NCBI RefSeq assembly: GCF_014203645.1
Contig: NZ_JACHJL010000001.1
Span: forward strand, 186,001-250,000
Reading direction: 5' to 3'
Origin: Streptomyces zagrosensis
GTDB lineage: Bacteria > Actinomycetota > Actinomycetes > Streptomycetales > Streptomycetaceae
DNA: 64,000 bases
A program made the translations under genes and the position numbers. The notes under the pieces are model-generated. The model saw only the letters and a program-made list of their open reading frames with translations. It made no database searches and was not told where the DNA came from. Every line of letters begins with the position of its first letter. The stretch's first letter is position 1. Positions 1 to 8,337 of this stretch are shown here, piece after piece.

Positions 1-674
1 GCGAGAGCAAGCGCACTGCGGCGACCGAGGAGTCGGCCGTGCGGCTCGGCGGGTCGCCGGGCCCGGTGTTCTCGCATCTGGCGACCCGGCTGTCGGGTCT
101 GATCGACGCACCGGTGGCCTCGCACCAGTTCCCGTCCGCGGCCTGGGCCCTTGACCGGCTCGCCAATGACCATCTCGACCTCGTGGCGATCACCGACGTC
201 TTCGGTTACGAGTCCAAGCCGCAGGCCGGCATCGTGCACGCGGTGATCGGGGTTGAGCCCGCGCTCGTGCTCCTGCCGATTGGGCATCGGTTGGCGGGCG
301 AGAAGCAGGTGGAACTTGTGGACCTGGCCGAGGAGAGCTGGACCATGTCGCCGCTGGAACGCGATGGTGGCGACCGCGCGGCCTTTGTCGCCATCTGTGT
401 AGCGGCCGGGTTCGCGCCTCGTATCGATCACGACATCGTCGATACCGGGACCGCGTTCGACCTGGTCATCCAGGGGGCGGCGCTAGCGTTGGCGCAGGGC
501 GGTGTGCGCATGCGAGAGGGGATGGCCGCCAAACGGTTGACGGGCGATCCGATACGGGTCCGCCATGTGCTGGCCTGGCGTGACCCGGGCCGGCTTGTCG
601 GCAGCCAGGGCACGCTGATCGAAGCGGCCAAGGAAGGGTTCGCGGGGCGGCGTCTCGCGGCAGACCTGGAGTGA
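1..674 (+). CDS. LysR-family regulator, C-terminal effector domain (5' end outside window)
   Basis: The reading frame is already open at base 3, so this is the C-terminal part (about 223 residues) of a protein that begins to the left of the window; the GTG at 39 is internal. The visible part looks like a LysR-type periplasmic-binding-like effector domain: alternating hydrophobic strands, a 'DLVAITDVF' stretch, then 'ALVLLPIGHRLAG', the usual acidic/hydrophobic recognition loop. Such domains bind a small co-inducer and control a neighbouring or divergent gene. The helix-turn-helix half is not visible, so the target cannot be inferred. A strong hairpin about 100 bases downstream probably ends its transcript. 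Confidence 0.72.
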   Translation, partial: ESKRTAATEESAVRLGGSPGPVFSHLATRLSGLIDAPVASHQFPSAAWALDRLANDHLDLVAITDVFGYESKPQAGIVHAVIGVEPALVLLPIGHRLAGEKQVELVDLAEESWTMSPLERDGGDRAAFVAICVAAGFAPRIDHDIVDTGTAFDLVIQGAALALAQGGVRMREGMAAKRLTGDPIRVRHVLAWRDPGRLVGSQGTLIEAAKEGFAGRRLAADLE

Positions 675-778
675 TCCCGTAGCGACCGTTGAGCGGCACC
701 CTCGCGTAGCAGCCGATCGTGGTACGCCGACGGGTCGAGCTCGGGCGCTGGCGGCGGGTGCCCGCGACGGCTGCGGAG

Positions 779-818
779 CCCTGTGCGCGCGCACGTGGCG
801 TCGTGCGCGCACACAGGG
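779..818. terminator. Hairpin, likely terminator of the LysR gene
   Basis: Arms 779-794 and 803-818 pair over 16 positions with one mismatch (786/811) around an 8-base loop. There is no T-tract, as is usual for Streptomyces terminators. It lies about 105 bases after the LysR stop. Confidence 0.55.
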
Positions 819-941
819 GCGGCCGTCCGGAGCTTGGTGGTCTCCGGTTCCGCGGACGGCCCGCCAGGCCGGTCAGTCCGCCGTCCGTACGCCAGCCGAC
901 CACGTCCGGCGGCCGACGACCGCTGGAGTTGGTGCTTGGGG

Positions 942-983
942 CCAGCGGCCGACAGTCATGGGACCACGGCTGTCGGCCGCTGG
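942..983. terminator. Perfect 14-bp inverted repeat in a gene-free stretch
   Basis: CCAGCGGCCGACAG (942-955) and its complement (970-983) flank a 14-base loop. The gap 675-1306 holds no convincing gene. It contains this hairpin, the one at 779-818 and a small operator-like repeat at 1132-1152. A second terminator or a processed RNA are both possible. Confidence 0.4.
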
Positions 984-1131
984 AGTCTTGCGTGGGGGGT
1001 GGCTCGCCGATCACGGAACACCGTGACCTGCAACGGACGGTCCACCGCTCACCATGAGGTACCGGCTTGCGGGCGTCCCGGCCGTGGCTTCACTATCCCG
1101 CGCCGCTCGCTTCGCGACCAATGCCAAAAGC

Positions 1132-1152
1132 CCATAACGTCAGGTGTTATGG
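1132..1152. promoter_or_regulatory. CCATAAC-N7-GTTATGG inverted repeat upstream of thioredoxin
   Basis: Perfect 7-bp arms at 1132-1138 and 1146-1152, about 155 bases before the thioredoxin ATG. The dyad fits the size of an operator for a LysR- or MarR-type dimer. The regulator is unknown. Confidence 0.4.
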
Positions 1153-1306
1153 ACGCCGCGGCTCCGGGCAGCCGACACCTGAGCCTTTGACCACGCCCGG
1201 CGGCCAACGGTTCCCACCGTACGCGCCTGCCTGGCGGAATAGCGCGTGCCCGGGGCTCGTTACGGTTGCCGGAATCACCGCCGAGACGGAAAGCAGGGTG
1301 CCGCAG

Positions 1307-1690
1307 ATGAGTACGGTGGAGCTCACCAAGGACAACTTCGATGAGATCGTCTCCAGTAGCGGTTTCGTCTTGATCGACTTCTGGGCCTCCTGGTGCGGCC
1401 CGTGCCGCACGTTCGCGCCGGTGTTCGAAAAGGCGTCCGAGCAGCACGATGACCTGGTCTTCGCCAAGGTCGATACGGAGGCGCAGCCCGAGCTGGCGGC
1501 GGCCTTTGAGATCCAGTCCATTCCGACGCTGATGATCGTGCGGGACAACATCGCGGTGTTCGCCCAGCCGGGCGCGCTGCCGCCTGCCGGCCTTGAGGAC
1601 GTCATCGGTCAGGCGCGGGCCCTGGACATGAACGAGGTGCGTGCCTCAGTTGCCGACGCGGCGGACACGCAACAGGATCAACGTGGCTGA
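1307..1690 (+). CDS. trxA: Thioredoxin
   Basis: A 127-residue cytosolic disulfide reductase. It carries the canonical WCGPC active site (Cys30, Cys33) in 'DFWASWCGPCRTFAP' and the cis-proline loop 'SIPTL' (Pro73). Length and order of motifs match single-domain thioredoxins. The ATG at 1307 begins 'MSTVELTKDNF', the normal thioredoxin N-terminus; the frame stays open far upstream but reads as non-coding. The stop overlaps the next gene's GTG by 8 bases, so the phosphatase is probably translationally coupled. Streptomycetes have several thioredoxins, and which paralogue this is cannot be told from sequence alone. Confidence 0.93.
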   Translation: MSTVELTKDNFDEIVSSSGFVLIDFWASWCGPCRTFAPVFEKASEQHDDLVFAKVDTEAQPELAAAFEIQSIPTLMIVRDNIAVFAQPGALPPAGLEDVIGQARALDMNEVRASVADAADTQQDQRG

Positions 1691-2402
1691 GCTGCTCTTG
1701 GTGCGGCACGGCGAGACGGAGTGGAGCCGCTCGGGCCAGCACACGAGCTGGACCGACCTTCCGCTCACCGAGCGGGGCGTGGCTCAGGCCCAAGCGCTCC
1801 GACCGCTCCTTGCCGCCAGAACCATCGGGCTGGTCCTGGTCAGCCCGCGCGAACGGGCCAAGGAGACGGCCCGGCTGGTCGGACTGCTCGACCGGGCCGA
1901 GGTCGAACCCGACCTTCGGGAGTGGGAATACGGCGGCTACGAGGGCATCACCACGCCCGATATCCAGCGCACCCGACCGCACTGGTCCCTGTGGACCGAC
2001 GGCGCGCCTGCGGGTGACTCCCCCGAGCACCCGGGGGAGTCACCGGACGAGGTCGGTGCCCGGGCGGACCGGGTATTGGCGCGGCTCGCCCCGCTACTCG
2101 ACGAGAGCAACGGGCCGGGGAGCTTGGCTGGCGAGAGTGCCGGTGTCGGCGCCGTGAGCGGGGCCGGTGAGCGCCGGAATGGTGGCGCGCAGGGTGATGT
2201 CGGCGATGGCCCGGCCAGCGGTGTCGCCGGCGATGTGGTGCTCGTCGGGCATGGCCACTTCCTGCGCGTCCTCGCGGCCCGCAGGCTCGGCCTTCCTGCG
2301 GCGGCGGGAGCGCTGTTCCGGCTGGACACGGCGACCGTGAGCCGCATCGGGCTTGAGCACGGGCGGCCGGCGGTCACCGGCTGGAACCTCCCCGCCAGCT
2401 AG
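1683..2402 (+). CDS. Histidine phosphatase (phosphoglycerate-mutase-like) family protein
   Basis: A 239-residue branch-2 histidine phosphatase. The N-terminal 'LLVRHGETEW' carries the phosphoacceptor histidine (His9) and the C-terminal 'VLVGHGHFLRVLAAR' the second catalytic histidine. A glycine-rich, low-complexity insert lies at about residues 140-185 between them, unusual for the family and probably a surface loop. The GTG start at 1683 sits inside the last codons of the thioredoxin gene; starting further upstream would add residues outside the domain. The substrate is unknown; family members act on phosphosugars, nucleotides or cofactor intermediates. Confidence 0.88.
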   Translation: MAELLLVRHGETEWSRSGQHTSWTDLPLTERGVAQAQALRPLLAARTIGLVLVSPRERAKETARLVGLLDRAEVEPDLREWEYGGYEGITTPDIQRTRPHWSLWTDGAPAGDSPEHPGESPDEVGARADRVLARLAPLLDESNGPGSLAGESAGVGAVSGAGERRNGGAQGDVGDGPASGVAGDVVLVGHGHFLRVLAARRLGLPAAAGALFRLDTATVSRIGLEHGRPAVTGWNLPAS

Positions 2403-2597
2403 CAGCTTGGGCGCGGGTTCGGCTCGGGTCTTGGGCTCGGGGCTCAAGGGTTGGGCTCGGGCTTGAACTTGGCTCTAGGCCCTGGCCCTGGCCCTGGCCC
2501 GGCTTCGGCAGGTGCTGGTGGCTGTGGGCTACGGCTGCATGGCTCTACGGCTGCGTGGCTCTAGGGGGGTGGCGGCGCGGCGGCATCCGCGCCGTTC
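2403..2597. repeat. Low-complexity degenerate repeats between convergent genes
   Basis: The stretch is built of imperfect 'ggctcggg' and 'ccctgg' units, including about three tandem CCCTGG units near 2480-2500, and holds no credible gene. It separates the phosphatase (+) from the next gene (-). Confidence 0.6.
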
Positions 2598-3299
2598 TCA
2601 CTTCGCTACCCCCACCCGCTGGAGCAAGCCCCACGTGAACTCCGCAACGTAGTTCTCCCGCTGCCCCGGCGTCCCGGCCACGCCCGTTTCGGGCGGCCCC
2701 GTAGGCGCCGTGAACGCGAGCCGCCACCGCGTGGGCGCCGTTCCCTCCAGGGGGCGCGCCGGGGCGAAGGCACGGGCCACCTCATCGACCGTGCACGACC
2801 AGGGCAGCAGCTCCGCCGCGGTACGCAGCGCGGGCCCCGCCGCCTGCGGTGCACGGACCAGCCACTCGTTCCACACCGCCCCACCCGGCCCGGTCAGTAC
2901 CTCAAACCGCAGCGCGGGCCACAGCGGCACCGGCCAGCTCAGCGCCTCGCACACCAGATCGCCGACCCGGCGCGGGGCCGCCGAATCGGGCGGGCCGAGC
3001 ACCGAGCGGTAGCGCCGTACGGCACCTTGCTGGCGCGGCGAGCGCACCATGGCCTGCCAACGGCGGTTCGCCTCACGCAAATCGGCCCTGCTCACCTCCA
3101 ACTCCCGCAGCGCTTCCTCGACTCGGTCTGGCTGATGGTCGGCCATGCGACGCAACAGCACGAGTTGGAAGTGCAGCGGCCCGAAAGCGGGCCCGAGCCG
3201 AGGACCGCCGCGGGGTCCCGCGTATGCCGACGACGGGGCGCCGCTTTCGGGGTCACCGCGGGGATCTTCCGCATCAGACGGGGAGTTCATGGTTCCCAT
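2598..3299 (-). CDS. Hypothetical protein, family not recognised
   Basis: A 233-residue protein with typical streptomycete coding bias. Residues 1-45 are polar and proline/glycine rich, probably disordered. The rest contains an amphipathic, charged helix ('RVEEALRELEVSRADLREANRR') and a C-terminal region with several aromatic positions ('WNEWLVRAPQ', 'RWRLAFTAP', 'EFTWGLLQRVG'). No signal peptide or membrane segment is visible. The start is taken as ATG 3299; ATG 3290 is an equally good alternative three codons later. I assign no function. Confidence 0.7.
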   Translation of the reverse strand: MGTMNSPSDAEDPRGDPESGAPSSAYAGPRGGPRLGPAFGPLHFQLVLLRRMADHQPDRVEEALRELEVSRADLREANRRWQAMVRSPRQQGAVRRYRSVLGPPDSAAPRRVGDLVCEALSWPVPLWPALRFEVLTGPGGAVWNEWLVRAPQAAGPALRTAAELLPWSCTVDEVARAFAPARPLEGTAPTRWRLAFTAPTGPPETGVAGTPGQRENYVAEFTWGLLQRVGVAK

Positions 3300-3427
3300 C
3301 GTGGCGCACCCGCGGCGGTGCGCGGACCAGGCAGCGCCAAGAGGTTGCGCACTGAGCCCTGATGCCGCGAGTTCCAAGCCCCGAGTCCCAAGCCCCAAGC
3401 CCCGGCCCCAAGCTCCGAGCCGGCGAC

Positions 3428-3464
3428 CCGGCGGCGTCTCGGCATGCTGTCGCGACGCCGCCGG
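3428..3464. terminator. Hairpin downstream of the DsbA-like gene
   Basis: 11-bp arms (3428-3438 and 3454-3464) with a 15-base loop, about 80 bases past the stop of the leftward gene at 3543. It is flanked on its right by a short GCCGC micro-repeat (about 3475-3498). Confidence 0.5.
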
Positions 3465-3542
3465 ACCGTACTATCGCCGCGCCGCGCCGCGCCGCGCCAA
3501 CGCCGGGCCGGGCCAACGAGGGATGCAACTCGTCAGTGCGGG

Positions 3543-4163
3543 TTACGAGAAGTCCAACTCGCCAGTCCGAGTGCGCTTCAGCTCAAAGAACTTCGGATAA
3601 CCGGCCAGCAGACGGGCCCCGTCGAAGACGCGTACCGCCTCCTCGCCGCGGGGTATGCCCGTCAGTACGGGACCGAAGAAGGCGATACCGTCAATGTGCA
3701 GGGTCGGGGTGCCGACGTCCTCGCCGACCGGGTCCATTCCCTCGTGGTGGCTCTTGCGCAGTGCCTCGTCATAGACGGTGCTGTCCGCCGCGTCCGCGAG
3801 ATCCGTTGGCAGGCCCGCCTCGGCCAGCGCCTCCTCGATCAGGACCCGGCTCACCTCGCGCTCTTCGTTGTGTATGCGGGTGCCGAGCGCGGTGTACAGA
3901 TCGCGCAGCACCTCCTCGCCATGCTGCTGGGCTGCGGCTATGCACACCCGGACCGGGCCCCAGTTCCGCTCAAGGGACTCCTTGTAACGCTCCGGGAGGT
4001 CGTCCCGCCCCTCATTGAGCACGGACAGGCTCATCACGCGAAAACGCAGATCGAGGTCGCGGTGCTGCTCGACCTCCAAAATCCAGCGCGAGGTGATCCA
4101 GGCGAAGGGGCAGGCGGGGTCGAAGTAGAAATCAACGGAATGACGTGTGGTCTGATCACTCAT
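3543..4163 (-). CDS. DsbA-family protein resembling mycothiol-dependent nitroreductase/disulfide oxidoreductase
   Basis: A 206-residue thioredoxin-fold protein. The opening '[18 protein letters not shown]' and the helical insert '[16 protein letters not shown]' recall the Mycobacterium Rv2466c family, which reduces substrates with mycothiol. '[11 protein letters not shown]' provides the cis-Pro loop, and '[15 protein letters not shown]' and 'FFELKRTRT' are other family-typical blocks. In Rv2466c the active site is CPWC; here it is C18-P-F-A21, so only the nucleophilic cysteine remains. That is compatible with a monothiol mechanism using mycothiol. The ATG is unambiguous. The stop lies 13 bases left of... 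the MarR gene's stop side, so both leftward genes may be co-transcribed. Confidence 0.85.
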   Translation of the reverse strand: MSDQTTRHSVDFYFDPACPFAWITSRWILEVEQHRDLDLRFRVMSLSVLNEGRDDLPERYKESLERNWGPVRVCIAAAQQHGEEVLRDLYTALGTRIHNEEREVSRVLIEEALAEAGLPTDLADAADSTVYDEALRKSHHEGMDPVGEDVGTPTLHIDGIAFFGPVLTGIPRGEEAVRVFDGARLLAGYPKFFELKRTRTGELDFS

Positions 4164-4176
4164 GATCCGAACCTAA

Positions 4177-4620
4177 CTACTCGGGGGAGGCAGCGGCTGT
4201 GATCCCCAGCATCCTTTGCAGAAGATCACGTAGCACCGTGCGTTCCTGATGGGAGAGCCCGGCCAGGGGCTCACTTGCGAAGTCGAGCGAGCCGCGCAAT
4301 CGAAGCGCGGTATTCAGGCCCGTCTCGGTGGTGGCGGCGAGTTTGACCCGGCGGTCGGCGGGGTCGGGTCGGCGCTCTACCAGGCCCCGGCCTTCGAGGC
4401 GGTCCACGATGCCGGTGATGTTCGACGGCTCGCACTTGAGTTGCTGCGCGATCCGGCGCATCGGCATCGGTTCGCGGGCGAGTAGACCAAGCACCCGCGC
4501 TTGCGCGCCGGTGAGCGCGTGTTTGGCCGCCGCCTGCTCGTATTCCTCGTGGTAGCGCGCCACGACGGCGCCGATGAGCTCGACGACCTCGAAGGTGAGT
4601 GGGTCGGTACGAGGGGCCAT
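4177..4620 (-). CDS. MarR-family transcriptional regulator
   Basis: A 147-residue winged-helix regulator: an N-terminal dimerisation helix (about 1-35), then 'LTGAQARVLGLLAREPMPMRRIAQQLKCEPSNITGIVDRLEGRGLVERRPDPADRR' split over recognition helix and wing. 'DPADRRVK' is the MarR wing signature. The only cysteine is in the recognition region, so it lacks the N-terminal sensing cysteine of OhrR-type regulators despite an Ohr gene 1.2 kb away. It diverges from an MDR oxidoreductase across 90 bases holding an inverted repeat (4662-4686), the likely operator. Starting at ATG 4620 gives the family's normal length; ATG further out at about 4671 would run into the operator. Confidence 0.88.
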   Translation of the reverse strand: MAPRTDPLTFEVVELIGAVVARYHEEYEQAAAKHALTGAQARVLGLLAREPMPMRRIAQQLKCEPSNITGIVDRLEGRGLVERRPDPADRRVKLAATTETGLNTALRLRGSLDFASEPLAGLSHQERTVLRDLLQRMLGITAAASPE

Positions 4621-4661
4621 ACGCGCCAGGATACCCCCGGTTGCTTGACACCATGAAATAT

Positions 4662-4686
4662 CTAGGTGCATGGTTGTTTCACCTAG
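4662..4686. promoter_or_regulatory. Probable MarR operator, CTAGGTG-N11-CACCTAG
   Basis: Perfect 7-bp arms (4662-4668, 4680-4686) lie in the divergent gap between the MarR gene and the oxidoreductase. A TTGACA (4645-4650) sits just left of it and could serve as a -35 for the rightward gene. A direct near-repeat, TGAAATATCT / TGAAGTATCT, brackets the dyad. The position suggests one site controlling both genes. Confidence 0.6.
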
Positions 4687-4710
4687 TGAAGTATCTGAAG
4701 GGGTCGCTGC

Positions 4711-5751
4711 ATGTCCGTCACCCACCCGACCGGTCTCCCCGCCACCAGCCGTGAGTGGCACCTCGTCGCCCGTCCGCAGGGTTGGCCCACGCTCGACGAC
4801 TTCGCGCTGCGGGAGGTGGGCGTTGCAGAGCCGGGTCCGGGGCAGATCCTGGTGCAGAACACTCATATGTCGGTAGATCCGTATATGAGGGGCCGGATGA
4901 ACGATGTGAAGTCGTACACGCCGCCGTTCGAGCTCAACAAGCCGATGGACGGCGGCGCGGTCGGCGTCGTGGCCGCCGTTGGCCCCGACACGCCCGGCTA
5001 CCGCCCCGGCGACCACGTGCTGCACGGTCTCGGCTGGCGGGAGTACGCGGTCGTGGAGGGCAAGCAAGCCACCGCCATCGACCCCGACATCGCCCCGCTC
5101 AGCGCCTACCTCGGCGTGCTCGGAATGACCGGCCTCACCGCCTACTCGGGCCTGCTGCGCGTCGCCTCCTTCCAGGAGGGCGACACCGTCTTCGTCTCCG
5201 GGGCCGCGGGCGCGGTCGGCAGCCAGGTCGGGCAGATTGCCCGGCTCAAGGGTGCTTCGCGCGTGATCGGCAGCGCGGGCTCGGACGAAAAGGTCCAACT
5301 CCTGCTGGAGGAGTACGGCTTCCACGCGGCCTTCAACTACAAGAAGGGCCCGGTCGCCGAGCAGCTCAAGGAAGCCGCCCCGGACGGCATCGACGTCTAT
5401 TTCGACAACGTCGGCGGCGACCATCTGGAGGCCGCCATCGGCTCCCTCAACGTGCACGGCCGGATCGCCGTCTGCGGAATGATCGCCGTCTACAACGCGA
5501 CCGAGCCCAGCCCGGCCCCGCACAACCTGCCGCTGATCATCGGCAAGCGGCTGCGGATGGAGGGCATGCTCGTCAGGGACCACTTCGACCTGCGCGGCCC
5601 GTTCGTGGACGAGGTCGGCGGTTGGCTGCGCGATGGCAGCCTGCGCTACCGCGAGACGGTGGTGCCCGGCATCGAGAACGCCGTGGACGCCTTCCTCGGC
5701 CTGCTGCGCGGCGAGAACATCGGCAAGATGATCGTCGGCCTCGCGGACTGA
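4711..5751 (+). CDS. NADP-dependent oxidoreductase, zinc-free MDR superfamily
   Basis: A 346-residue medium-chain reductase of the leukotriene-B4 dehydrogenase / prostaglandin reductase / curcumin reductase type. 'VDPYMRGRMND' (about 55-65) and 'GGAVGVVAAVG' (81-91) are hallmarks of that branch. The Rossmann glycine motif is 'SGAAGAVGSQVGQIARLKG' (about 163-181), and 'FDNVGGDHLEAAI' is also typical. No structural or catalytic zinc ligands are present. Such enzymes reduce the C=C bond of enones or aldehydes with NADPH in the cytosol. A GAAGGGG ribosome site precedes the ATG. The divergent MarR regulator and the shared dyad suggest induction by a reactive electrophile. Confidence 0.9.
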   Translation: MSVTHPTGLPATSREWHLVARPQGWPTLDDFALREVGVAEPGPGQILVQNTHMSVDPYMRGRMNDVKSYTPPFELNKPMDGGAVGVVAAVGPDTPGYRPGDHVLHGLGWREYAVVEGKQATAIDPDIAPLSAYLGVLGMTGLTAYSGLLRVASFQEGDTVFVSGAAGAVGSQVGQIARLKGASRVIGSAGSDEKVQLLLEEYGFHAAFNYKKGPVAEQLKEAAPDGIDVYFDNVGGDHLEAAIGSLNVHGRIAVCGMIAVYNATEPSPAPHNLPLIIGKRLRMEGMLVRDHFDLRGPFVDEVGGWLRDGSLRYRETVVPGIENAVDAFLGLLRGENIGKMIVGLAD

Positions 5752-5847
5752 CGCTCTCCGTATGCGCCCGGGCCAGCTTGGTGAGGCTCGGCAACCCAGT
5801 GCCGCGGTCGCGGGCGCGAACCGCGGCACCCACCAGGAGGAACCACC

Positions 5848-6276
5848 ATGCCCATCCAGCCCGTTGACGTCGCGTACACCGCCGTGGCCACCGCCGAGAA
5901 CGGCCGTGACGGCCGCGTCGCCACTGACGACGGCAAGCTCGACGTCATCGTCAATCCGCCGCAGGAGATGGGCGGCAGCGGCGCGGGAACCAACCCCGAG
6001 CAGCTGTTCGCCGCCGGTTACAGCGCCTGCTTCCAGGGCGCGCTCGGCGTCGTGGCCCGGCGCGAGAAGGCCGACATCTCCGGCTCCACCGTCACTGCCA
6101 AGGTCGGCCTAGGCAAGACGCCGGACGGTGGGTTCGGCCTTACCGTCGAGATCTCGGCGGCCATCCCGAACATGACCGCCGCCGCGGCCAAGGACCTGGT
6201 GGAAAAGGCCCACCAGGTCTGCCCGTACTCCAACGCGACCCGCGGCAACATTCAGGTGACACTCACGGCCAACTGA
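5848..6276 (+). CDS. ohr: Organic hydroperoxide resistance protein (Ohr)
   Basis: A 142-residue Ohr of the OsmC/Ohr fold, a cytosolic thiol peroxidase that reduces organic hydroperoxides. The peroxidatic Cys61 ('AGYSACFQGAL') and resolving Cys125 ('HQVCPYSNATRGN') are present at the classic spacing. Arg20/Arg23 and Glu51, the expected activating pair, are nearby. A strong AGGAGG site precedes the ATG. It follows the MDR oxidoreductase in the same direction after 96 bases and may be read with it, which would put two electrophile/peroxide defences under one MarR repressor. No OhrR-like regulator is seen in the window. Confidence 0.93.
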   Translation: MPIQPVDVAYTAVATAENGRDGRVATDDGKLDVIVNPPQEMGGSGAGTNPEQLFAAGYSACFQGALGVVARREKADISGSTVTAKVGLGKTPDGGFGLTVEISAAIPNMTAAAAKDLVEKAHQVCPYSNATRGNIQVTLTAN

Positions 6277-6484
6277 GGCCCTTTCGTTGCCCTTTGCTGC
6301 CCCAAGCTGCCTTTTTTGTTGCCTTCAGGCAGCGACTGACGCCCGGGCCCCGCCGGTACGCACGGTCTCTCGCAGGCCGTGGGCGGCGCCCGGGCGTACG
6401 CGATCCATGCCCCACCCGCCGCATCGAAGACGGCTCCACCGCCCCTGGCCGGCCGGTCCGCTCACCATCGCTTAAGCTGCGCCA

Positions 6485-7321
6485 ATGCGAGATCTGGCGA
6501 CCGGTGTGGGCTATTTGATCAAGGGTCAGCGATGGATGGCCCAACACCCCCGTTCCTGGGGGTTCGGCATGGTGCCCGCCTTGATCACGCTGGTCGGCTA
6601 TGTCGCCGCGCTGATCGCACTCGGCCTGTGGACCGACGACGCGATCTCCTGGCTGACGCCCTTCGCCGATGACTGGGGCACCCCCTGGCTCGGGCTGTTC
6701 CGCGGCGCACTTGCCGTGTTGTTCTTCGGCGGCTGTCTGCTGCTCGCGCTGATCACCTTCACCGCCGTCACCCTGCTGGTGGGCCAGCCGTTCTACGAAT
6801 CCCTCTCCGAACGCGTGGACCTCTCCCTCGACGGGCACGCCCCGGAATCGGGACTGCCGCTCTGGCGCGAACTGCTCATCGCCCTACGGGAAAGCACCAC
6901 CGTCGTCATCCGCGTCGTGCTGTGGGGCACGCTGCTGTTCGTGGCGGGTTTCCTGCCCGTCATCGGCCAGACCGCGATCCCCGCCATCGGCTTTTGCATC
7001 GCCGGCTTCTTCCTCACCGAGGAGTTGACCGCCGTCGCGCTCCAGCGCCGCCGCGTCCCGCTCGCCGAGCGGCTGCGCCTGCTGCGCTCTCGCAAGCTCC
7101 TCGTGCTCGGCTTCGGGGTGCCGCTCACGCTGCTCTTCCTGGTGCCCCTGGCCGCCGTTGTGGTGATGCCGGGCGCGGTAGCCGGGGCGACGCTACTCGC
7201 CCGCGATCTGCTGGGGGAGCCGACGTCGCAGGACCCACCCGCCTCCGGCGACACCGCACTGGGCACGGGCATCCCAGGCGGGCCGGGCCCGCACGGCCCC
7301 GACCCGATGGGCCCCCGCTGA
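6485..7321 (+). CDS. EI24-domain membrane protein
   Basis: A 278-residue integral membrane protein with about five to six hydrophobic segments (around residues 25-50, 75-105, 140-165, 165-185, 205-235). The N-terminal 'GVGYLIKGQRWMAQHPRSWGFGMVPALIT' is typical of the EI24/CysZ-like family; the E. coli member CysZ transports sulfate. Transport of sulfate here is possible but unproven. The last 35 residues are a proline/glycine tail predicted to be cytoplasmic and flexible. The gene stands alone and ends just before a strong bidirectional hairpin. Confidence 0.8.
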   Translation: MRDLATGVGYLIKGQRWMAQHPRSWGFGMVPALITLVGYVAALIALGLWTDDAISWLTPFADDWGTPWLGLFRGALAVLFFGGCLLLALITFTAVTLLVGQPFYESLSERVDLSLDGHAPESGLPLWRELLIALRESTTVVIRVVLWGTLLFVAGFLPVIGQTAIPAIGFCIAGFFLTEELTAVALQRRRVPLAERLRLLRSRKLLVLGFGVPLTLLFLVPLAAVVVMPGAVAGATLLARDLLGEPTSQDPPASGDTALGTGIPGGPGPHGPDPMGPR

Positions 7322-7331
7322 CCCACCACGT

Positions 7332-7367
7332 GTGCGGCATCCCGTGGCGCACCACGGGATGTCGCAC
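7332..7367. terminator. Bidirectional terminator hairpin
   Basis: A 16-bp stem (7332-7347 / 7352-7367, one G-U pair) with a 4-base CGCA loop, between the convergent EI24 and SGNH genes. It is the strongest stem in this part of the window. Confidence 0.8.
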
Positions 7368-7437
7368 GGTACGGCTGAGCCTAGGTTTCGGTGGTGACGA
7401 CGCACCGCGGATACGGGCCCGGGTGGCGGCGGTTGCG

Positions 7438-8337
7438 CTAGGCGTGCGTCTCGCGCCGGCTGATCTCCTGGTAGGCCAGGTCCGCCAGCTTTTGCTGGCC
7501 CTCCTTGCTGGGGTGGAACCAGTCCCACTTGCTCAGCTCATCGCCCGTGAAGCGGTAACGGTGCACCGCCTGGTCGTACCGGCACAGCACGAGCTTGCCG
7601 CATACGTCCCGCAGCACCGTGTTGTAGTCGCGCACCCGCTGCTGCACCTGGTCGCGCCGTTCGTTCGCTCGATCGTGTGTGGACTGCGGGTCGCGCAGCA
7701 TCACCGGGCAGATGCCCAGCTTCCACACCTGCCGCCGGACCGGGTCCTTGCGGCCCTCCGACCACAGCCGCTTGAGGTCGGGCACGCTGGCCACGTAGAC
7801 CTGCGTCTTGGGCAGTGCACGCCGCAACGCGGTCAGCGATGCCGTGAAGTCGGCCCGGAAGTCTTCCACCGACGTCATCTCGGCGACCGAGTCCCGGCAG
7901 GCGTCGTTGGCCCCGATCATTACGGTGACCAACTCGGGCCGCTTGACCGTCGCCGTTTGGAGCTGCGCCGGTAGATCGGCCATCAGCGCGCCGGTCTCGG
8001 CGTAGTTCCAGGTGTGCTGCTGCGGGTTGGGCAGCAGTCGCTTGGCCAGGCTGTCCACGTCCAAACCGGTGGACCAGGAGGCTTCCGGGCAGTCGGAGAG
8101 CACCGAGCAGGCGTCGTAACCCCGGGTGATCGAGTCCCCGACGGAGGCAATGGAGCCAGGACGGGTGTCCCACGTCGGGGTGGGTTTCACCGCGGGGCGC
8201 TTGGCACCCGAAGTGCCGCTTTTGGAACTGGGGCCATCGTCATCGCCGGTGCACCCTGCGAGTAGGGCCGCGCAGGCCAGCAGCGCAGTGGCTGCTGTGG
8301 AACGTCGGAGCCGAGTTGACCGAGCGTGGTCCCGCAT
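7438..8337 (-). CDS. SGNH/GDSL hydrolase, lipoprotein
   Basis: A 299-residue exported lipoprotein. The N-terminus has a charged start, a hydrophobic stretch and the lipobox LAGC, with Cys29 as acylation site. The mature part begins with a short acidic/serine-rich linker. The SGNH blocks follow: 'SIASVGDSITRGYDAC' (Ser69 nucleophile), 'VTVMIGANDAC' (the N block), and 'FHPSKEGQQKLA' with the catalytic Asp/His near the C-terminus. These enzymes hydrolyse esters of lipids or polysaccharides outside the cell; the substrate is unknown. ATG 8337 is chosen because it gives a proper lipoprotein signal. Upstream in-frame starts would add 37 residues before it. Confidence 0.88.
   Translation of the reverse strand: MRDHARSTRLRRSTAATALLACAALLAGCTGDDDGPSSKSGTSGAKRPAVKPTPTWDTRPGSIASVGDSITRGYDACSVLSDCPEASWSTGLDVDSLAKRLLPNPQQHTWNYAETGALMADLPAQLQTATVKRPELVTVMIGANDACRDSVAEMTSVEDFRADFTASLTALRRALPKTQVYVASVPDLKRLWSEGRKDPVRRQVWKLGICPVMLRDPQSTHDRANERRDQVQQRVRDYNTVLRDVCGKLVLCRYDQAVHRYRFTGDELSKWDWFHPSKEGQQKLADLAYQEISRRETHA

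Noticed and set aside
1067..1306. Longer N-terminus for thioredoxin from the open frame upstream
   Set aside because: The added 80 residues are arginine/proline-rich non-coding translation; ATG 1307 gives the family start.
4177..5829. A 550-residue open frame on the minus strand covering the MarR gene and the opposite strand of the MDR gene
   Set aside because: Only its C-terminal 147 residues read as a MarR protein; the rest is antisense to the MDR gene, a common effect of high-GC codon bias.
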